Shown in pieces: positions 1-9,214 of a stretch of 50,009 nt of DNA. The notes below the pieces were generated by a model. It was not told where the DNA came from and did no database searches. It saw only the letters and a list, made by a program, of their open reading frames with translations. Position 1 is the first letter of the stretch. The number at the start of each line of letters is the position of its first letter. The position numbers and the translations under genes are program-made. This stretch comes from Afipia sp. (GTDB lineage: Bacteria > Pseudomonadota > Alphaproteobacteria > Rhizobiales > Xanthobacteraceae): positions 1 through 50,009 of the forward strand of contig JAFKES010000138.1 of NCBI GenBank assembly GCA_017308495.1. The letters run 5' to 3'.

Positions 1-323
1 TTGACCAGCACGGTGCGCCCGCGCCACTCCGACAGCTTGCGCGGCTTGCCGTCGCCGTCCTCGAAGGCGAGGTCGGGCACCCGCATCGGGGCGGACGCCA
101 TGGTCAGCGCCGCCATCTCGCCCCGCGCCAGCGGGGCGATTTTCCGGGCCAGATCCACCGCTGGGCGGCAGGCCGGATCACCTGACGGATTGCCTGTGAG
201 GCCGCCGATCCCGTATACCCCCGCATATCCGAGCACGGCTCCAATCAGGACGGCGGCGACGATCAACGGAACACGACGGGATGGCTTCCGGGACTGGGGC
301 TGTTGCGGGGCGGCGTCGGTCAT
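1..323 (-). CDS. tlpA: Thiol:disulfide interchange protein TlpA (5' part only)
   Basis: The gene runs off the left edge, so only about the first 107 residues are visible. They show a short basic N-terminus, one membrane anchor (about residues 18-42, VPLIVAAVLIGAVLGYAGVY), a conserved ACRPAVDLARKIAPLARG stretch and the start of the thioredoxin fold (LSEWRGRTVLVN). The CxxC active site lies beyond the edge. TlpA is a membrane-anchored periplasmic thioredoxin needed for cytochrome oxidase maturation in Bradyrhizobium, and its divergent placement against argH matches that genus. The start could also be the in-frame ATG four codons upstream (to base 335). Confidence 0.85.
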   Translation of the reverse strand, partial: MTDAAPQQPQSRKPSRRVPLIVAAVLIGAVLGYAGVYGIGGLTGNPSGDPACRPAVDLARKIAPLARGEMAALTMASAPMRVPDLAFEDGDGKPRKLSEWRGRTVLV

Positions 324-458
324 GTGGCGTGTCATACTCCGGAATGGAACGGCTGTGATAGCGCCGGATAGGTGTCCGGTACGGCAGATTTTAGCAAGGC
401 GTTTGGCCGACAGGCTGATCGGTCAGAAGCGCGGTCAGAAGCGCATGGGTGTGCGGAC

Positions 459-1856
459 ATGAGCAACAAGATGTGGGGCGGCCGGTTCGCGGTCAGTCCC
501 GATGCGATCATGGAGGAGATCAACGTCTCCATCGATGTCGATCAGCACCTCTACGCCCAGGATATCGCCGCGTCCAAGGCGCATGCAGCCATGCTGGCCG
601 CTCAAGGCATCATTACGGCAAACGATGCAAAAAACATCGTGGGCGGTCTAGACACGATTTTGTCAGAGATCGGCAAGGGCGCCTTCACCTTCAGGCGCGC
701 GCTCGAAGACATCCACATGAATGTCGAGAGCCGTCTCGGCGAACTGATCGGCCCGGCCGCCGGCCGCCTGCACACCGCGCGCTCGCGCAACGACCAGGTC
801 GCCACCGATTTCCGGCTCTATGTGCGCGACGTCATCGACGACATCGACCGCGCGCTGGCCGCCTTCCAGCGCGCGCTGGTGGACCGCGCCATGGAGCACG
901 CCGATACCGTGATGCCGGGCTTCACGCATCTGCAGACCGCGCAGCCGGTGACCTTCGGTCATCATCTCCTCGCCTATACCGAGATGGCGGCGCGGGATCG
1001 CGGCCGGTTTGCCGATGCGCGCCGGCGGTTGAACGAAAGCCCGCTGGGCGCCGCGGCGCTGGCGGGAACCTCGTTTCCGATCGACCGCCACGCCACTGCG
1101 AGTGCCCTCGGCTTCGACCGTCCGATGGCCAATTCGCTCGATGCGGTGTCCGACCGCGACTTCGTGCTGGAGGCGCTGTCGGCGGCGGCGATCGCCGCGG
1201 TGCATCTGTCGCGCTTCGCCGAGGAGATCGTGATCTGGACCTCGCCGCTGGTGGGTCTGGTGCGGCTGTCGGACCGGTTCACCACCGGCTCCTCGATCAT
1301 GCCGCAAAAGCGCAATCCGGACGCCGCCGAACTTGTGCGCGCCAAGACCGGCCGCGTCATCGGCTCGCTGACCGCGCTCCTGATCGTGATGAAGGGGTTG
1401 CCGCTCGCCTACCAGAAGGACATGCAGGAGGACAAGCAGGGCGCGATGGAAGCGTTCGCGGCGCTGTCGCTCGCGATCCGCGCCATGACCGGCATGACCC
1501 TCGACCTCGCGCCGGACGAGGCGCGCATGAAGGTCGCCGCCGGCGAGGGCTACGCCACCGCCACAGATCTCGCCGACTGGCTGGTGCGCACGCTCAAGAT
1601 GCCGTTCCGCGAGGCCCATCACGTCACCGGCCGCATCGTCGCCAAGGCGTCCGAGGCCGGCATCGCCTTGCACAAGGTGCCGCTGGCGGAGATGCAGGCG
1701 GTGGAACAGCGCATCACCAGGGACGTGTTCGACGTGCTGTCGGTGGAGGCGTCGGTGCAAAGCCGCACCAGTTATGGCGGCACTGCACCGGCCAATGTCC
1801 GCGCTCAGGCCAAGGAATGGCTCAAGCGGCTGGAAAAAGAGCAGAATCCGGATTGA
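459..1856 (+). CDS. argH: Argininosuccinate lyase
   Basis: 465 residues, the usual length. It splits argininosuccinate into arginine and fumarate, the last step of arginine synthesis, in the cytoplasm. The family signature [12 protein letters not shown] is present about two thirds along, with MWGGRF near the N-terminus and the [10 protein letters not shown] block. The ATG at 459 begins the conserved [10 protein letters not shown]; a longer in-frame start exists but would add non-conserved residues. A perfect tandem duplication of the 12-mer GGTCAGAAGCGC (about 421-444) lies just upstream. A small lipoprotein and lysA follow on the same strand. Confidence 0.97.
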   Translation: MSNKMWGGRFAVSPDAIMEEINVSIDVDQHLYAQDIAASKAHAAMLAAQGIITANDAKNIVGGLDTILSEIGKGAFTFRRALEDIHMNVESRLGELIGPAAGRLHTARSRNDQVATDFRLYVRDVIDDIDRALAAFQRALVDRAMEHADTVMPGFTHLQTAQPVTFGHHLLAYTEMAARDRGRFADARRRLNESPLGAAALAGTSFPIDRHATASALGFDRPMANSLDAVSDRDFVLEALSAAAIAAVHLSRFAEEIVIWTSPLVGLVRLSDRFTTGSSIMPQKRNPDAAELVRAKTGRVIGSLTALLIVMKGLPLAYQKDMQEDKQGAMEAFAALSLAIRAMTGMTLDLAPDEARMKVAAGEGYATATDLADWLVRTLKMPFREAHHVTGRIVAKASEAGIALHKVPLAEMQAVEQRITRDVFDVLSVEASVQSRTSYGGTAPANVRAQAKEWLKRLEKEQNPD

Positions 1857-1938
1857 TCCCCGGATTTTTGGTCGAATCCGGGCCTCGCCAGAGCGCTGCC
1901 TTCTTTGTATGGTGGCGCGCCATTCAAGGACCTCGCAC

Positions 1939-2223
1939 GTGACCACTCGCTCCCATCGCTCGTTCTCCAGGCTGCTGCCGGCCGTCGCACTGATCGCATT
2001 GACCTGCGTGTTGGCAGGATGCGGCCGCAAGGCCGGGCTCGATCTTCCGCCCGGCGCGGCGGCGCAGAGCGCCCCGGCATCGGCGCAAGACGCGGGCAGC
2101 GCCGGCACGGCCGCGCAGGACGATGTCTTCCAGCAGCCGGCCAGCAGCGGCGGCGGCCGCGGGGCGGTGGTCGCGCCGCGCGGGCCGAAAAAGCGCATTC
2201 CCCTCGACGTGCTTCTGGACTGA
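1939..2223 (+). CDS. lptM: Small lipoprotein, LptM-like
   Basis: 94 residues starting at a GTG. The N-terminus is a lipoprotein signal with lipobox LAGC at about residues 24-27. It is followed by GRKAGLDLPP, which matches the CGxKGPLxxPP pattern of LptM (YifL), a small outer-membrane lipoprotein that helps the LptD/LptE machine mature. The rest is Ala/Ser/Gly rich and probably disordered, ending in a basic PRGPKKRIPLDVLLD tail. It sits 7 bp before lysA, a position such lipoproteins often take in Rhizobiales. Function is inferred from the family only. Confidence 0.75.
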   Translation: MTTRSHRSFSRLLPAVALIALTCVLAGCGRKAGLDLPPGAAAQSAPASAQDAGSAGTAAQDDVFQQPASSGGGRGAVVAPRGPKKRIPLDVLLD

Positions 2224-2230
2224 TCCGGCC

Positions 2231-3490
2231 ATGAATCACTTCCAGTATCGCGACGGCGTGCTGCACGCCGAGGGCGTCAGCCTGATCGATCTCGCCCAAG
2301 CGGTGGGAACGCCGTTCTATTGCTATTCCACCGCGACGCTGGAGCGGCACTACCGCGTGTTCTCCGATGCCTTCGCGGGCACCCCGCACCTTGTCTGCTA
2401 CGCCATGAAGGCGAATTCCAACCAGTCGGTGCTGCGCACACTGGCGCGGCTCGGGGCCGGCGCGGACGTCGTCTCCGGCGGCGAATTGAAGCGCGCCCGC
2501 GCCGCCGGTATTCCCGCCGGCAAGATCGTGTTCTCCGGCGTCGGAAAGACCGAGGCTGAACTGCGTCAGGCGCTGTCGGCAAACATTCTCTGCATCAATG
2601 TCGAATCCGAGCCGGAACTCGACCTGCTGTCGCGGCTTGCCGCCGAGACCGGGTCCACGGCGCGCATTTCCGTGCGCATCAATCCGGATGTCGACGCCCG
2701 GACCCACGCCAAGATTTCCACCGGCAAGTCCGAGAACAAGTTCGGCATTCCGCTGAGCCGCGCCCGCGAGGTTTATGCCCGGGCCGCGAAGCTGCCGGGC
2801 ATCGAGGTCAGCGGCGTCGACATGCATATCGGCAGCCAGATCACCGATCTCGGCCCCTTGGAAGATGCCTTCAACCTGCTGGTCGAATTCGTCGGCATCC
2901 TGCGCGCCGACGGCCACACCATTTCCCATGTCGATTTCGGCGGCGGCCTCGGCATTCCCTACGAGCACAATCTGCCGGTTCCACCGGAACCCGCGGCCTA
3001 TGCGGAAGTGGTGAAGCGCGTCACCAGGGGGCTCGACGCGACGCTGTTGTTCGAGCCCGGGCGCATGATCGTCGGCAATGCCGGGATCCTTGTCGCCAGT
3101 GTGATCTATGTGAAGCATGGCGACGCCAAGAACTTCGTCGTCATCGACGCGGCGATGAACGATCTCATCCGTCCGACGTTGTACGAGGCGCACCACGATT
3201 TGCTGCCGGTGCGCGAGAGCGCGTCGCACGACTATGTCGCCGACGTGGTGGGGCCGGTGTGCGAGACCGGCGACTATCTTGCGCTGGACCGCAGGATGGC
3301 GGAGCCGCGGCCGGGCGATCTGATGGCGATCATGACGTCGGGCGCTTACGGAGCGGTGCAGGCGGGGACCTACAACACCCGCCCGCTGGTGCCGGAAGTG
3401 CTGGTCAAGGACGACCGCTATGCGGTGGTGCGGCCGCGCGTCGACGCCGATGCGCTGATTGCGATGGATCGCATCGCGCCTTGGCTGTGA
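2231..3490 (+). CDS. lysA: Diaminopimelate decarboxylase
   Basis: 419 residues. It is a PLP enzyme that decarboxylates meso-diaminopimelate to lysine. The fold-type III alanine-racemase-like barrel is clear: the PLP lysine lies in CYAMKANSN (about residue 58), the HIGSQ motif is present, the glycine-rich phosphate loop is GGGLGIPY, and the C-terminal active-site block GPVCETGD carries the cysteine donated across the dimer. The ATG is 7 bp after the lipoprotein stop, so the two are probably co-transcribed from the argH side. Confidence 0.97.
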   Translation: MNHFQYRDGVLHAEGVSLIDLAQAVGTPFYCYSTATLERHYRVFSDAFAGTPHLVCYAMKANSNQSVLRTLARLGAGADVVSGGELKRARAAGIPAGKIVFSGVGKTEAELRQALSANILCINVESEPELDLLSRLAAETGSTARISVRINPDVDARTHAKISTGKSENKFGIPLSRAREVYARAAKLPGIEVSGVDMHIGSQITDLGPLEDAFNLLVEFVGILRADGHTISHVDFGGGLGIPYEHNLPVPPEPAAYAEVVKRVTRGLDATLLFEPGRMIVGNAGILVASVIYVKHGDAKNFVVIDAAMNDLIRPTLYEAHHDLLPVRESASHDYVADVVGPVCETGDYLALDRRMAEPRPGDLMAIMTSGAYGAVQAGTYNTRPLVPEVLVKDDRYAVVRPRVDADALIAMDRIAPWL

Positions 3491-3651
3491 TCCGGCTCTG
3501 ATCGGCTGTGAACCGGCTCTGAGGCCGGCGCTCCCGCCTCGCGGTTGGCCGAATTTTTGCCTGTCGGGAACTGTGCGGTGGCGTGGCCCGGGCCGTGCCT
3601 CATTGCCGCCGCCGTGCTAGGCTGCACTGACCTTTCAACCGGGAGATCCTG

Positions 3652-6186
3652 TTGGCCGGACCGACCCCAGACGCCGTGAACCCGCAGCCGCCGGCCGACG
3701 AGGCGCGGCGGCTTGAGCTTGCGCAGGCGCTGCGCCGGGCGCGGTGGGCGCTGGCGTGGGAGCGCGGCTGGCCGCATCTGGCGCGCGTGCTCACGGTGAT
3801 CGGGCTGTTCCTCGCGGCGTCGTGGGCCGGGCTGTGGGTGGCGTTTCCGTTCGCGGTGCGGATCGCCGCGTTCGCGGCGTTCGTTCTGCTGGGCATCGCC
3901 GCGCTCATTCCCGCATTGCGGTTTCGCTGGCCGAGCCATGACGACGCGCTGCGGCGGCTCGATCGCGGAACCGGAATCCCCCATCGCCCCGCTACAGCGC
4001 TGACCGATACGCTGCGGTCGCAGGATCCGGTGACGCAGGCGCTGTGGCAGGAGAACCGCGCCCGCACGCTGGCGTCGCTCAAGCACATCCGCGCCGGCCT
4101 GCCGTCGCCGCGCCTGGTGCTGCACGATCCGTGGGCGCTGCGCGGCCTCGTCGTGGTGCTGATGGCCGCGACTTTCGTCGCCGCCGGCGACGACCGCGTC
4201 GCCCGGGTGATGGCCGCGTTCGATTGGGACGGCACCTTCTCCGCCGCCAATGTCCGCGTCGATGCCTGGGTCACGCCGCCGCCCTATACCAGCCGGCCGC
4301 CGGTCATTCTGTCCGCCCCCGGCCGGGATGCGTCGCCGGTCGATGCGGGCGCGGTGTCGGTGCCCGCCGGCAGCACGCTGACCGTGCGCGCCAGCGGCGG
4401 TCGGCTCGATGTCGCGGCGAGTGGCGGGGTGACGGAAATTCCCGTCACCGAAAACGCGCCGCAGGGCACCAGCGAGCGGCGCTTCACCATCGCCGGCGAT
4501 GGCACCGCTCATGTCCGCGCGCCGTCGGGGCAGCCGCAATGGACGTTCAAGGCCGTCCCCGACCGCGCGCCGTCGATCGCGCTCGCCAAGGATCCCGAGC
4601 GGCAGGCCAAGGGCGCGCTGCTGCTGTCCTACAAGCTGGAGGACGATTACGGCGTCACCGCAGCGAGGGCCGAGTTCGCGCCGCGCAAGAGCGACAATGC
4701 CGATGCGATGCCGCTCTACGATGCGCCGCAGATCGCGCTGGGCCTGCCCAACGCGCGCACACGCACGGGCGTCGGCCAGACCGTAAAGGACCTGAGCGAC
4801 AATCCCTATGCCGGGGCCGACGTGACGCTGACGCTGATCGCCAAGGACGAAGCCGGCAATGAAGGCCGCAGCGAACCGTTCGACATGCGCTTGCCGGAGC
4901 GGCTGTTCGTGAAGCCGCTGGCGCGGGCCCTGATCGAGCAGCGCCGCAATCTGGCGCTCGACGCCAACCAGAAGCCTTTGGTGATGATTGCGCTTGAGGC
5001 GCTGATGATCGCGCCGGAGATTTTCACGCCGGAGTTCGGCCACTATCTCGGCCTGCGCGACGTCGCCACGCAACTCGGCCATGCCCGCACCCGCGAGGCG
5101 CTGCGCGAGACCGTCGACAGCATGTGGGCGCTCGCGGTGGCCATCGAGGACGGCGACATCAGCGATGTCGAGAAGGCGCTGCGGGCGGCGCAGGAGGCGC
5201 TGAAGCAGGCGCTGGAGCGCGGCGCCAGCGACGAGGAGATCAAGAAGCTCACCGACAATCTGCGCGCGGCGCTGGACAATTTCATGCGCCAGCTCGCCGA
5301 GCAGATGCGCAACAATCCGCAGCAGCTAGCGCGGCCGCTCGATCCCAACACCAAGGTGCTGCGTCAGCAGGATCTCAAGAATATGATCGATCGCATGGAG
5401 CGTCTGTCGCGCTCCGGCGACAAGGATGCCGCCCGCGCGCTGCTCGATCAGATGCAGCAGATGCTGGAGAACCTGCAGATGGCCCGGCCCGGCCAGCAGG
5501 GCGGCGACGGCATGGAGCAGGCGCTGAACGAGCTTGGCGACATGATCCGCAAGCAGCAGCAGTTGCGCGACCGCACCTACAAGCAGGGACAGGACGCGCG
5601 GCGCGAGCGCAATCGCGGCGAGCAGGGCGACGAGAGCGGCATGGACGGCCTGCAGCAGGATCAGCAGGCGCTGCGCGACCGGCTCGGCAAGCTGCTCAAC
5701 GACATGCGCAAGAACGGCATGCCGCCGGGCCAGCGTGGCGAGAAGGGCCAGCCCGGCGCAGGGCAGGATGGCCAGCAGGATGACGGCGATTCTCTGGGCG
5801 ATGCCGATTCCGCCATGGGCGATGCCGGCAGCCGGCTGGGCGAAGGCAACGCCGGCAGCGCGGTGGACGCGCAGGGCCGGGCGATCGAGGCGCTGCGCAA
5901 GGGCGCGCAGAATCTGGCGCAGTCGATGCAGCCCGGCGACAATGGCGAGGACGGCGGCCCGGGCAATCGCGTCGGCCGCCAGCAGAACAGCGGCAACACC
6001 ACCGATCCGCTCGGTCGCCCGCTCAGCGGCCGGGAATGGAGCGACGATCTCAGCGTCAAGATTCCCGGCGATATCGACGTGCAGCGGGTGCGGCGGATTC
6101 TGGAAGAACTGCGCCGCCGGCTGGCCGATCCGAGCCGGCCGCAGATCGAACTCGATTACATCGAGCGGTTGCTGAAGGACTTCTGA
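3652..6186 (+). CDS. TIGR02302 family membrane protein
   Basis: 844 residues from a TTG start with a GGGAGAT ribosome-binding site. The N-terminal third has two hydrophobic hairpins (about residues 45-90 and 160-175). A beta-rich region follows, then a long Gln/Asp/Gly/Arg-rich part (about 480-800) with a strong helical and low-complexity character, and a conserved end with RVRRILEELRRRLADP. This architecture is the alphaproteobacterial low-complexity family TIGR02302, usually next to lysA. No enzymatic motif is visible. A cell-envelope role is inferred from topology only. Confidence 0.85.
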   Translation: MAGPTPDAVNPQPPADEARRLELAQALRRARWALAWERGWPHLARVLTVIGLFLAASWAGLWVAFPFAVRIAAFAAFVLLGIAALIPALRFRWPSHDDALRRLDRGTGIPHRPATALTDTLRSQDPVTQALWQENRARTLASLKHIRAGLPSPRLVLHDPWALRGLVVVLMAATFVAAGDDRVARVMAAFDWDGTFSAANVRVDAWVTPPPYTSRPPVILSAPGRDASPVDAGAVSVPAGSTLTVRASGGRLDVAASGGVTEIPVTENAPQGTSERRFTIAGDGTAHVRAPSGQPQWTFKAVPDRAPSIALAKDPERQAKGALLLSYKLEDDYGVTAARAEFAPRKSDNADAMPLYDAPQIALGLPNARTRTGVGQTVKDLSDNPYAGADVTLTLIAKDEAGNEGRSEPFDMRLPERLFVKPLARALIEQRRNLALDANQKPLVMIALEALMIAPEIFTPEFGHYLGLRDVATQLGHARTREALRETVDSMWALAVAIEDGDISDVEKALRAAQEALKQALERGASDEEIKKLTDNLRAALDNFMRQLAEQMRNNPQQLARPLDPNTKVLRQQDLKNMIDRMERLSRSGDKDAARALLDQMQQMLENLQMARPGQQGGDGMEQALNELGDMIRKQQQLRDRTYKQGQDARRERNRGEQGDESGMDGLQQDQQALRDRLGKLLNDMRKNGMPPGQRGEKGQPGAGQDGQQDDGDSLGDADSAMGDAGSRLGEGNAGSAVDAQGRAIEALRKGAQNLAQSMQPGDNGEDGGPGNRVGRQQNSGNTTDPLGRPLSGREWSDDLSVKIPGDIDVQRVRRILEELRRRLADPSRPQIELDYIERLLKDF

Positions 6187-6219
6187 GCAGGTTTCGTCGC
6201 GACGGAATCAATAACCGGT

Positions 6220-6301
6220 CATGCCCGGGCCATTGCCGTTCGAAGAAGGCGTCGTTTCCGCTCGTCCTCAAGATGTGGATGCCCGGCATACAGCCGGGCA
6301 T
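6220..6301. repeat. REP-like GC-rich palindromic element
   Basis: The gap between the TIGR02302 gene and the convergent SDR gene holds CATGCCCGGGC at about 6220-6230. A perfect hairpin follows at 6279-6301: arms ATGCCCGGC and GCCGGGCAT with a five-base loop. Short elements with ATGCCCGG arms recur in intergenic gaps of this bacterial family. It may also act as a transcription barrier between convergent genes; no T tract follows. Confidence 0.5.
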
Positions 6302-6324
6302 GACGACGGTTGATTCGGTCGCGC

Positions 6325-7113
6325 TTAGCCGTTACGGCCCTCGCCGCGCAGCGTCGGCAGGCCGATGCCGGTGGCCTCGAAGCCGCCGTCGACGCACAGC
6401 ATCTGTCCGGTGATGTAGGTGGCGCGATCGCTGCACAGGAAGAAGATGGCTTCCGCCAGTTCTTCTTCGAGGCCATAGCGGTTGAGCGGGATGGTGTCGT
6501 GATAATCGGCGCGGATCGCGGGCGTGTGCACCGCTTTGGCCATGGCGGTGTCGACCGGACCCGGCGCGACCGCGTTGACGCGGATGCCGAGGGTGGCCAG
6601 TTCCACCGCGAACTGCTTGGTGAGATGGGCGAGGCCGGCCTTGCTGGTGCCGTAGGCGGTGCGCAGCGTCGATGCGCGCAGCGCCGAGATCGAGGTGATG
6701 TTGACGATCGCGCCGCCGCCGTTGTCGCGCATCAGCGGCGCAGCGGCCAGCGTGCACAGGAACGGCCCGCTCAGGTTGACGGCGAGCACGCGGTCCCAGT
6801 CGTCCTTCGTGGTTTCCAGCAGCGGCTTGAAGATCGCGATGCCGGCATTGTTGACCAGCGCGTCGAGCCGCCCGAACCGGTCGCCCACCTGCTTGATCGC
6901 CGCGGCGACCGCCGTGGCGTCGGAGACGTCGCAATGGATGGCGAGGGTGGTGTCCGGCGCGGCGAGCGCCTTGAAGGTCTGGTCGAGAAGTTCACGCTCG
7001 ATGTCGAGCAGCGCCACCTTCCAGCCCTCGGCAAGGAAGCGCTTGGCCGCGGCGAGGCCGATGCCCCGCGCGGCGCCCGTCACCAGCGCCACCTTGTGCT
7101 GCTCCTTGGTCAT
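6325..7113 (-). CDS. SDR-family NAD(P)-dependent oxidoreductase
   Basis: 262 residues, a classical short-chain dehydrogenase. The cofactor loop TGAARGIG is at residues 13-20, NNAG is near 88, and the Ser-Tyr-Lys triad is intact (SISALRAS followed by YGTSKAG). The C-terminal CVDGGF motif is also present. The substrate cannot be told from sequence. It follows the CpdR-type regulator gene on the same strand by 19 bp, which may be read-through rather than a functional link. Confidence 0.85.
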   Translation of the reverse strand: MTKEQHKVALVTGAARGIGLAAAKRFLAEGWKVALLDIERELLDQTFKALAAPDTTLAIHCDVSDATAVAAAIKQVGDRFGRLDALVNNAGIAIFKPLLETTKDDWDRVLAVNLSGPFLCTLAAAPLMRDNGGGAIVNITSISALRASTLRTAYGTSKAGLAHLTKQFAVELATLGIRVNAVAPGPVDTAMAKAVHTPAIRADYHDTIPLNRYGLEEELAEAIFFLCSDRATYITGQMLCVDGGFEATGIGLPTLRGEGRNG

Positions 7114-7132
7114 GTCGTCCCCAACCTTTGCG

Positions 7133-7510
7133 TTAAATCTTCTTGCCGGAAGTGAGTGCGTCGGCCACCGCGGTGCGGATATCGGCTACGGCGAACGGCT
7201 TGGTCACGATGTCGTGGACGATGGCGTCGAGGCCGGAGGCGCGTTCGCGTTGATCGGCGAAGCCGGTCATCAGCAGGATGGTCAGACGCGGGAAGTCGCG
7301 CGCCACCGCCAGCGCCAGCGCGATGCCGTCCATCACCGGCATCTTGATATCCGTCAGGAGAAGGTCGAAGGCGCCATTGTCGCGTGTCAGGATTTCCAGC
7401 GCGTCCGCTCCGTCCTCGGCGGTCACCACTTCGTGCCCGTCCATGGCGATCGCCCGCGCCACTAGCAGGCGCATCGATTCTTCGTCGTCGGCAACCAGTA
7501 CGCGCGGCAT
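7133..7510 (-). CDS. cpdR: Single-domain response regulator, CpdR type
   Basis: 125 residues consisting only of a receiver domain. The acidic pocket (VADDEESMRLL), the phospho-acceptor Asp in LLTDIKMPVMDG, the Thr in LLMTGFADQRERA and the conserved Lys in IVTKPF are all present. ADQRERASGLDAIVHD is typical of CpdR, which in Caulobacter directs ClpXP to polar substrates in the cell cycle according to its phosphorylation state. Its ATG follows immediately after the stop of the upstream zinc-ribbon gene, so translation is probably coupled. Confidence 0.85.
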   Translation of the reverse strand: MPRVLVADDEESMRLLVARAIAMDGHEVVTAEDGADALEILTRDNGAFDLLLTDIKMPVMDGIALALAVARDFPRLTILLMTGFADQRERASGLDAIVHDIVTKPFAVADIRTAVADALTSGKKI

Positions 7511-8362
7511 TCAGGCCCCTCCGGACGCGATGTCCAGCTTATGGAAGAACCTCACGGCGATTTCACGGCCCTCGGCCGGCGGCGAAGCGAGGCGCGTCTT
7601 GAACCGCACGTTTTCGCCGGGGTTGATGACGGACTGTTCGAGCACGGCGTTCCAGGCGTAGATGTCGTTGCCCTTGGCGTCGCGCACGATGAAGCGCAAT
7701 CGGGGAATTTCCATCGATCTGCGGGCGATGTCGACGATGGTGCCCTGGATCAGCAACACCGGCTTGTCGTCGGCGATTTCGGTGGAGACCTTGACGTCCT
7801 CGAAGCGCAGGCCGCGCAGGTTGACGCCGAGGCCGGTGGCCTGGAAGAAGGCGGCGGTCTGCGGCATCATCCGCACCACGTCCGCGCGCCACACGACCAG
7901 CGCGAACGCCAGCGTCCCCAGCGCCATGCACACCGTCGGCAGGTTGAGCGCGGCGGGCAGCGCGCGGCGCCAGCCCGAGGTTTTCAGCGCGCCCGCACCG
8001 CGCCAGCGCGGCAGGGTGCGTCGTCCCGTTGCGAAGCCGCGTGGGGCCGTCTCCGCCTCGATGTGCAGGGAGGATGCGTCCCGGTCGGGATCGGTCGTGA
8101 AGGCCGCGCCGTCGGACGAAATGGATGGGCTTTCGATATGCGGCGTGTCGGTGTCCGGCCATGCGGAGGCGGCGTCGGAGACGGCTCCGGATGCGATGTC
8201 CGGACCATCGTATCCGGTTTGGGCCGCGGTCGTGGCCATGTCCTGCGGCACCGCCAGCCAGATCTCGTGGCAGCGGACGCAGCGGACCCGGCGGCCCGCC
8301 GCGCTGAAGTTGGCCGGATCGACGGCGTAGGATGTCGTACAATGGGGACAGACAATGTGCAT
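7511..8362 (-). CDS. MJ0042-type zinc-ribbon membrane protein
   Basis: 283 residues. The N-terminus MHIVCPHCTTSYAVDP followed by RVRCVRCHEIW is the four-cysteine MJ0042 zinc ribbon. A variable acidic linker follows, then one membrane helix at about residues 135-160 (VCMALGTLAFALVVW). The C-terminal half is a DUF3426-like beta domain. Function is unknown; in related genomes it neighbours cpdR and ftsEX. It is divergent from ftsE, with about 170 bp between the two starts. Confidence 0.8.
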   Translation of the reverse strand: MHIVCPHCTTSYAVDPANFSAAGRRVRCVRCHEIWLAVPQDMATTAAQTGYDGPDIASGAVSDAASAWPDTDTPHIESPSISSDGAAFTTDPDRDASSLHIEAETAPRGFATGRRTLPRWRGAGALKTSGWRRALPAALNLPTVCMALGTLAFALVVWRADVVRMMPQTAAFFQATGLGVNLRGLRFEDVKVSTEIADDKPVLLIQGTIVDIARRSMEIPRLRFIVRDAKGNDIYAWNAVLEQSVINPGENVRFKTRLASPPAEGREIAVRFFHKLDIASGGA

Positions 8363-8530
8363 GACGAATCGCCGGGGTGAACCTGCCTCGAGGCTAGCCG
8401 GCGTCCGTTAACGAATCGGAAACCATAACGGCCTCACAACGGTTTCATGGCATCCGGCCGCGGGCCGCCCGCCCTCGTGCGGGCAGGAACCGGCCGGTGC
8501 CGCCATTGGTCCCGTCGAACGGAGCTGAGC

Positions 8531-9190
8531 TTGGTCCGGTTCGAAAATGTCGGTTTGCGCTACGGGCTCGGCCCCGAGGTCCTGCGCGACCTGACCTTCC
8601 AGATTCCCGCCCGCTCGTTCCAGTTCCTGACCGGACCGTCGGGTGCGGGGAAGACGTCGCTGCTGCGGATGCTGTTCCTGTCGCTGCGGCCGACGCGCGG
8701 GCTGGTCAACCTGTTCGGCCAGGACGTCTCGCTGCTGGACAAGGACGCGCGGGCGGCGCTGCGCTCCCGCATCGGCATTGTGCTGCAGGACTTCCGCCTG
8801 CTCGACCACATGACCACGTATGAGAACGTGGCGCTGCCGTTCCGCGTCATGGGTCGCGCCGAGTCGAGCTATCGCAAGGAAGTGATCGACCTGCTCAACT
8901 GGGTCGGTCTCGGCAAACGGATGGATGCGCTGCCGCCGATCCTGTCGGGCGGCGAGAAGCAACGCGCCGCCATCGCGCGGGCAGTGATCGCGCGGCCACA
9001 ACTGCTGCTGGCGGACGAGCCTACCGGCAACGTCGATCCGACGCTGGCGCGGCGTCTGCTCAGCCTGTTCATCCAGTTGAACAAGTCAGGCACGGCCGTG
9101 GTCATCGCCACCCACGATATCGCGCTGATGGATCAATACGAGGCGCGGCGCATGGTGCTGCATGAATCGCGGTTGCATATCTATGACTAA
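8531..9190 (+). CDS. ftsE: Cell division ATP-binding protein FtsE
   Basis: 219 residues. ABC ATPase with Walker A GPSGAGKTS, signature LSGGEKQRAAIARA, Walker B LLLADEPTGNVD and the switch histidine in IATHD. FtsE drives FtsX at the division site to activate periplasmic murein hydrolases. The TTG at 8531 is chosen: GGAG lies 7 bp upstream, and the protein then begins VRFENVGLRYG as in the family. ftsX follows after 24 bp. Confidence 0.93.
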   Translation: MVRFENVGLRYGLGPEVLRDLTFQIPARSFQFLTGPSGAGKTSLLRMLFLSLRPTRGLVNLFGQDVSLLDKDARAALRSRIGIVLQDFRLLDHMTTYENVALPFRVMGRAESSYRKEVIDLLNWVGLGKRMDALPPILSGGEKQRAAIARAVIARPQLLLADEPTGNVDPTLARRLLSLFIQLNKSGTAVVIATHDIALMDQYEARRMVLHESRLHIYD

Positions 9191-9214
9191 AGCGGACGTT
9201 TCGGGTGCAACGTC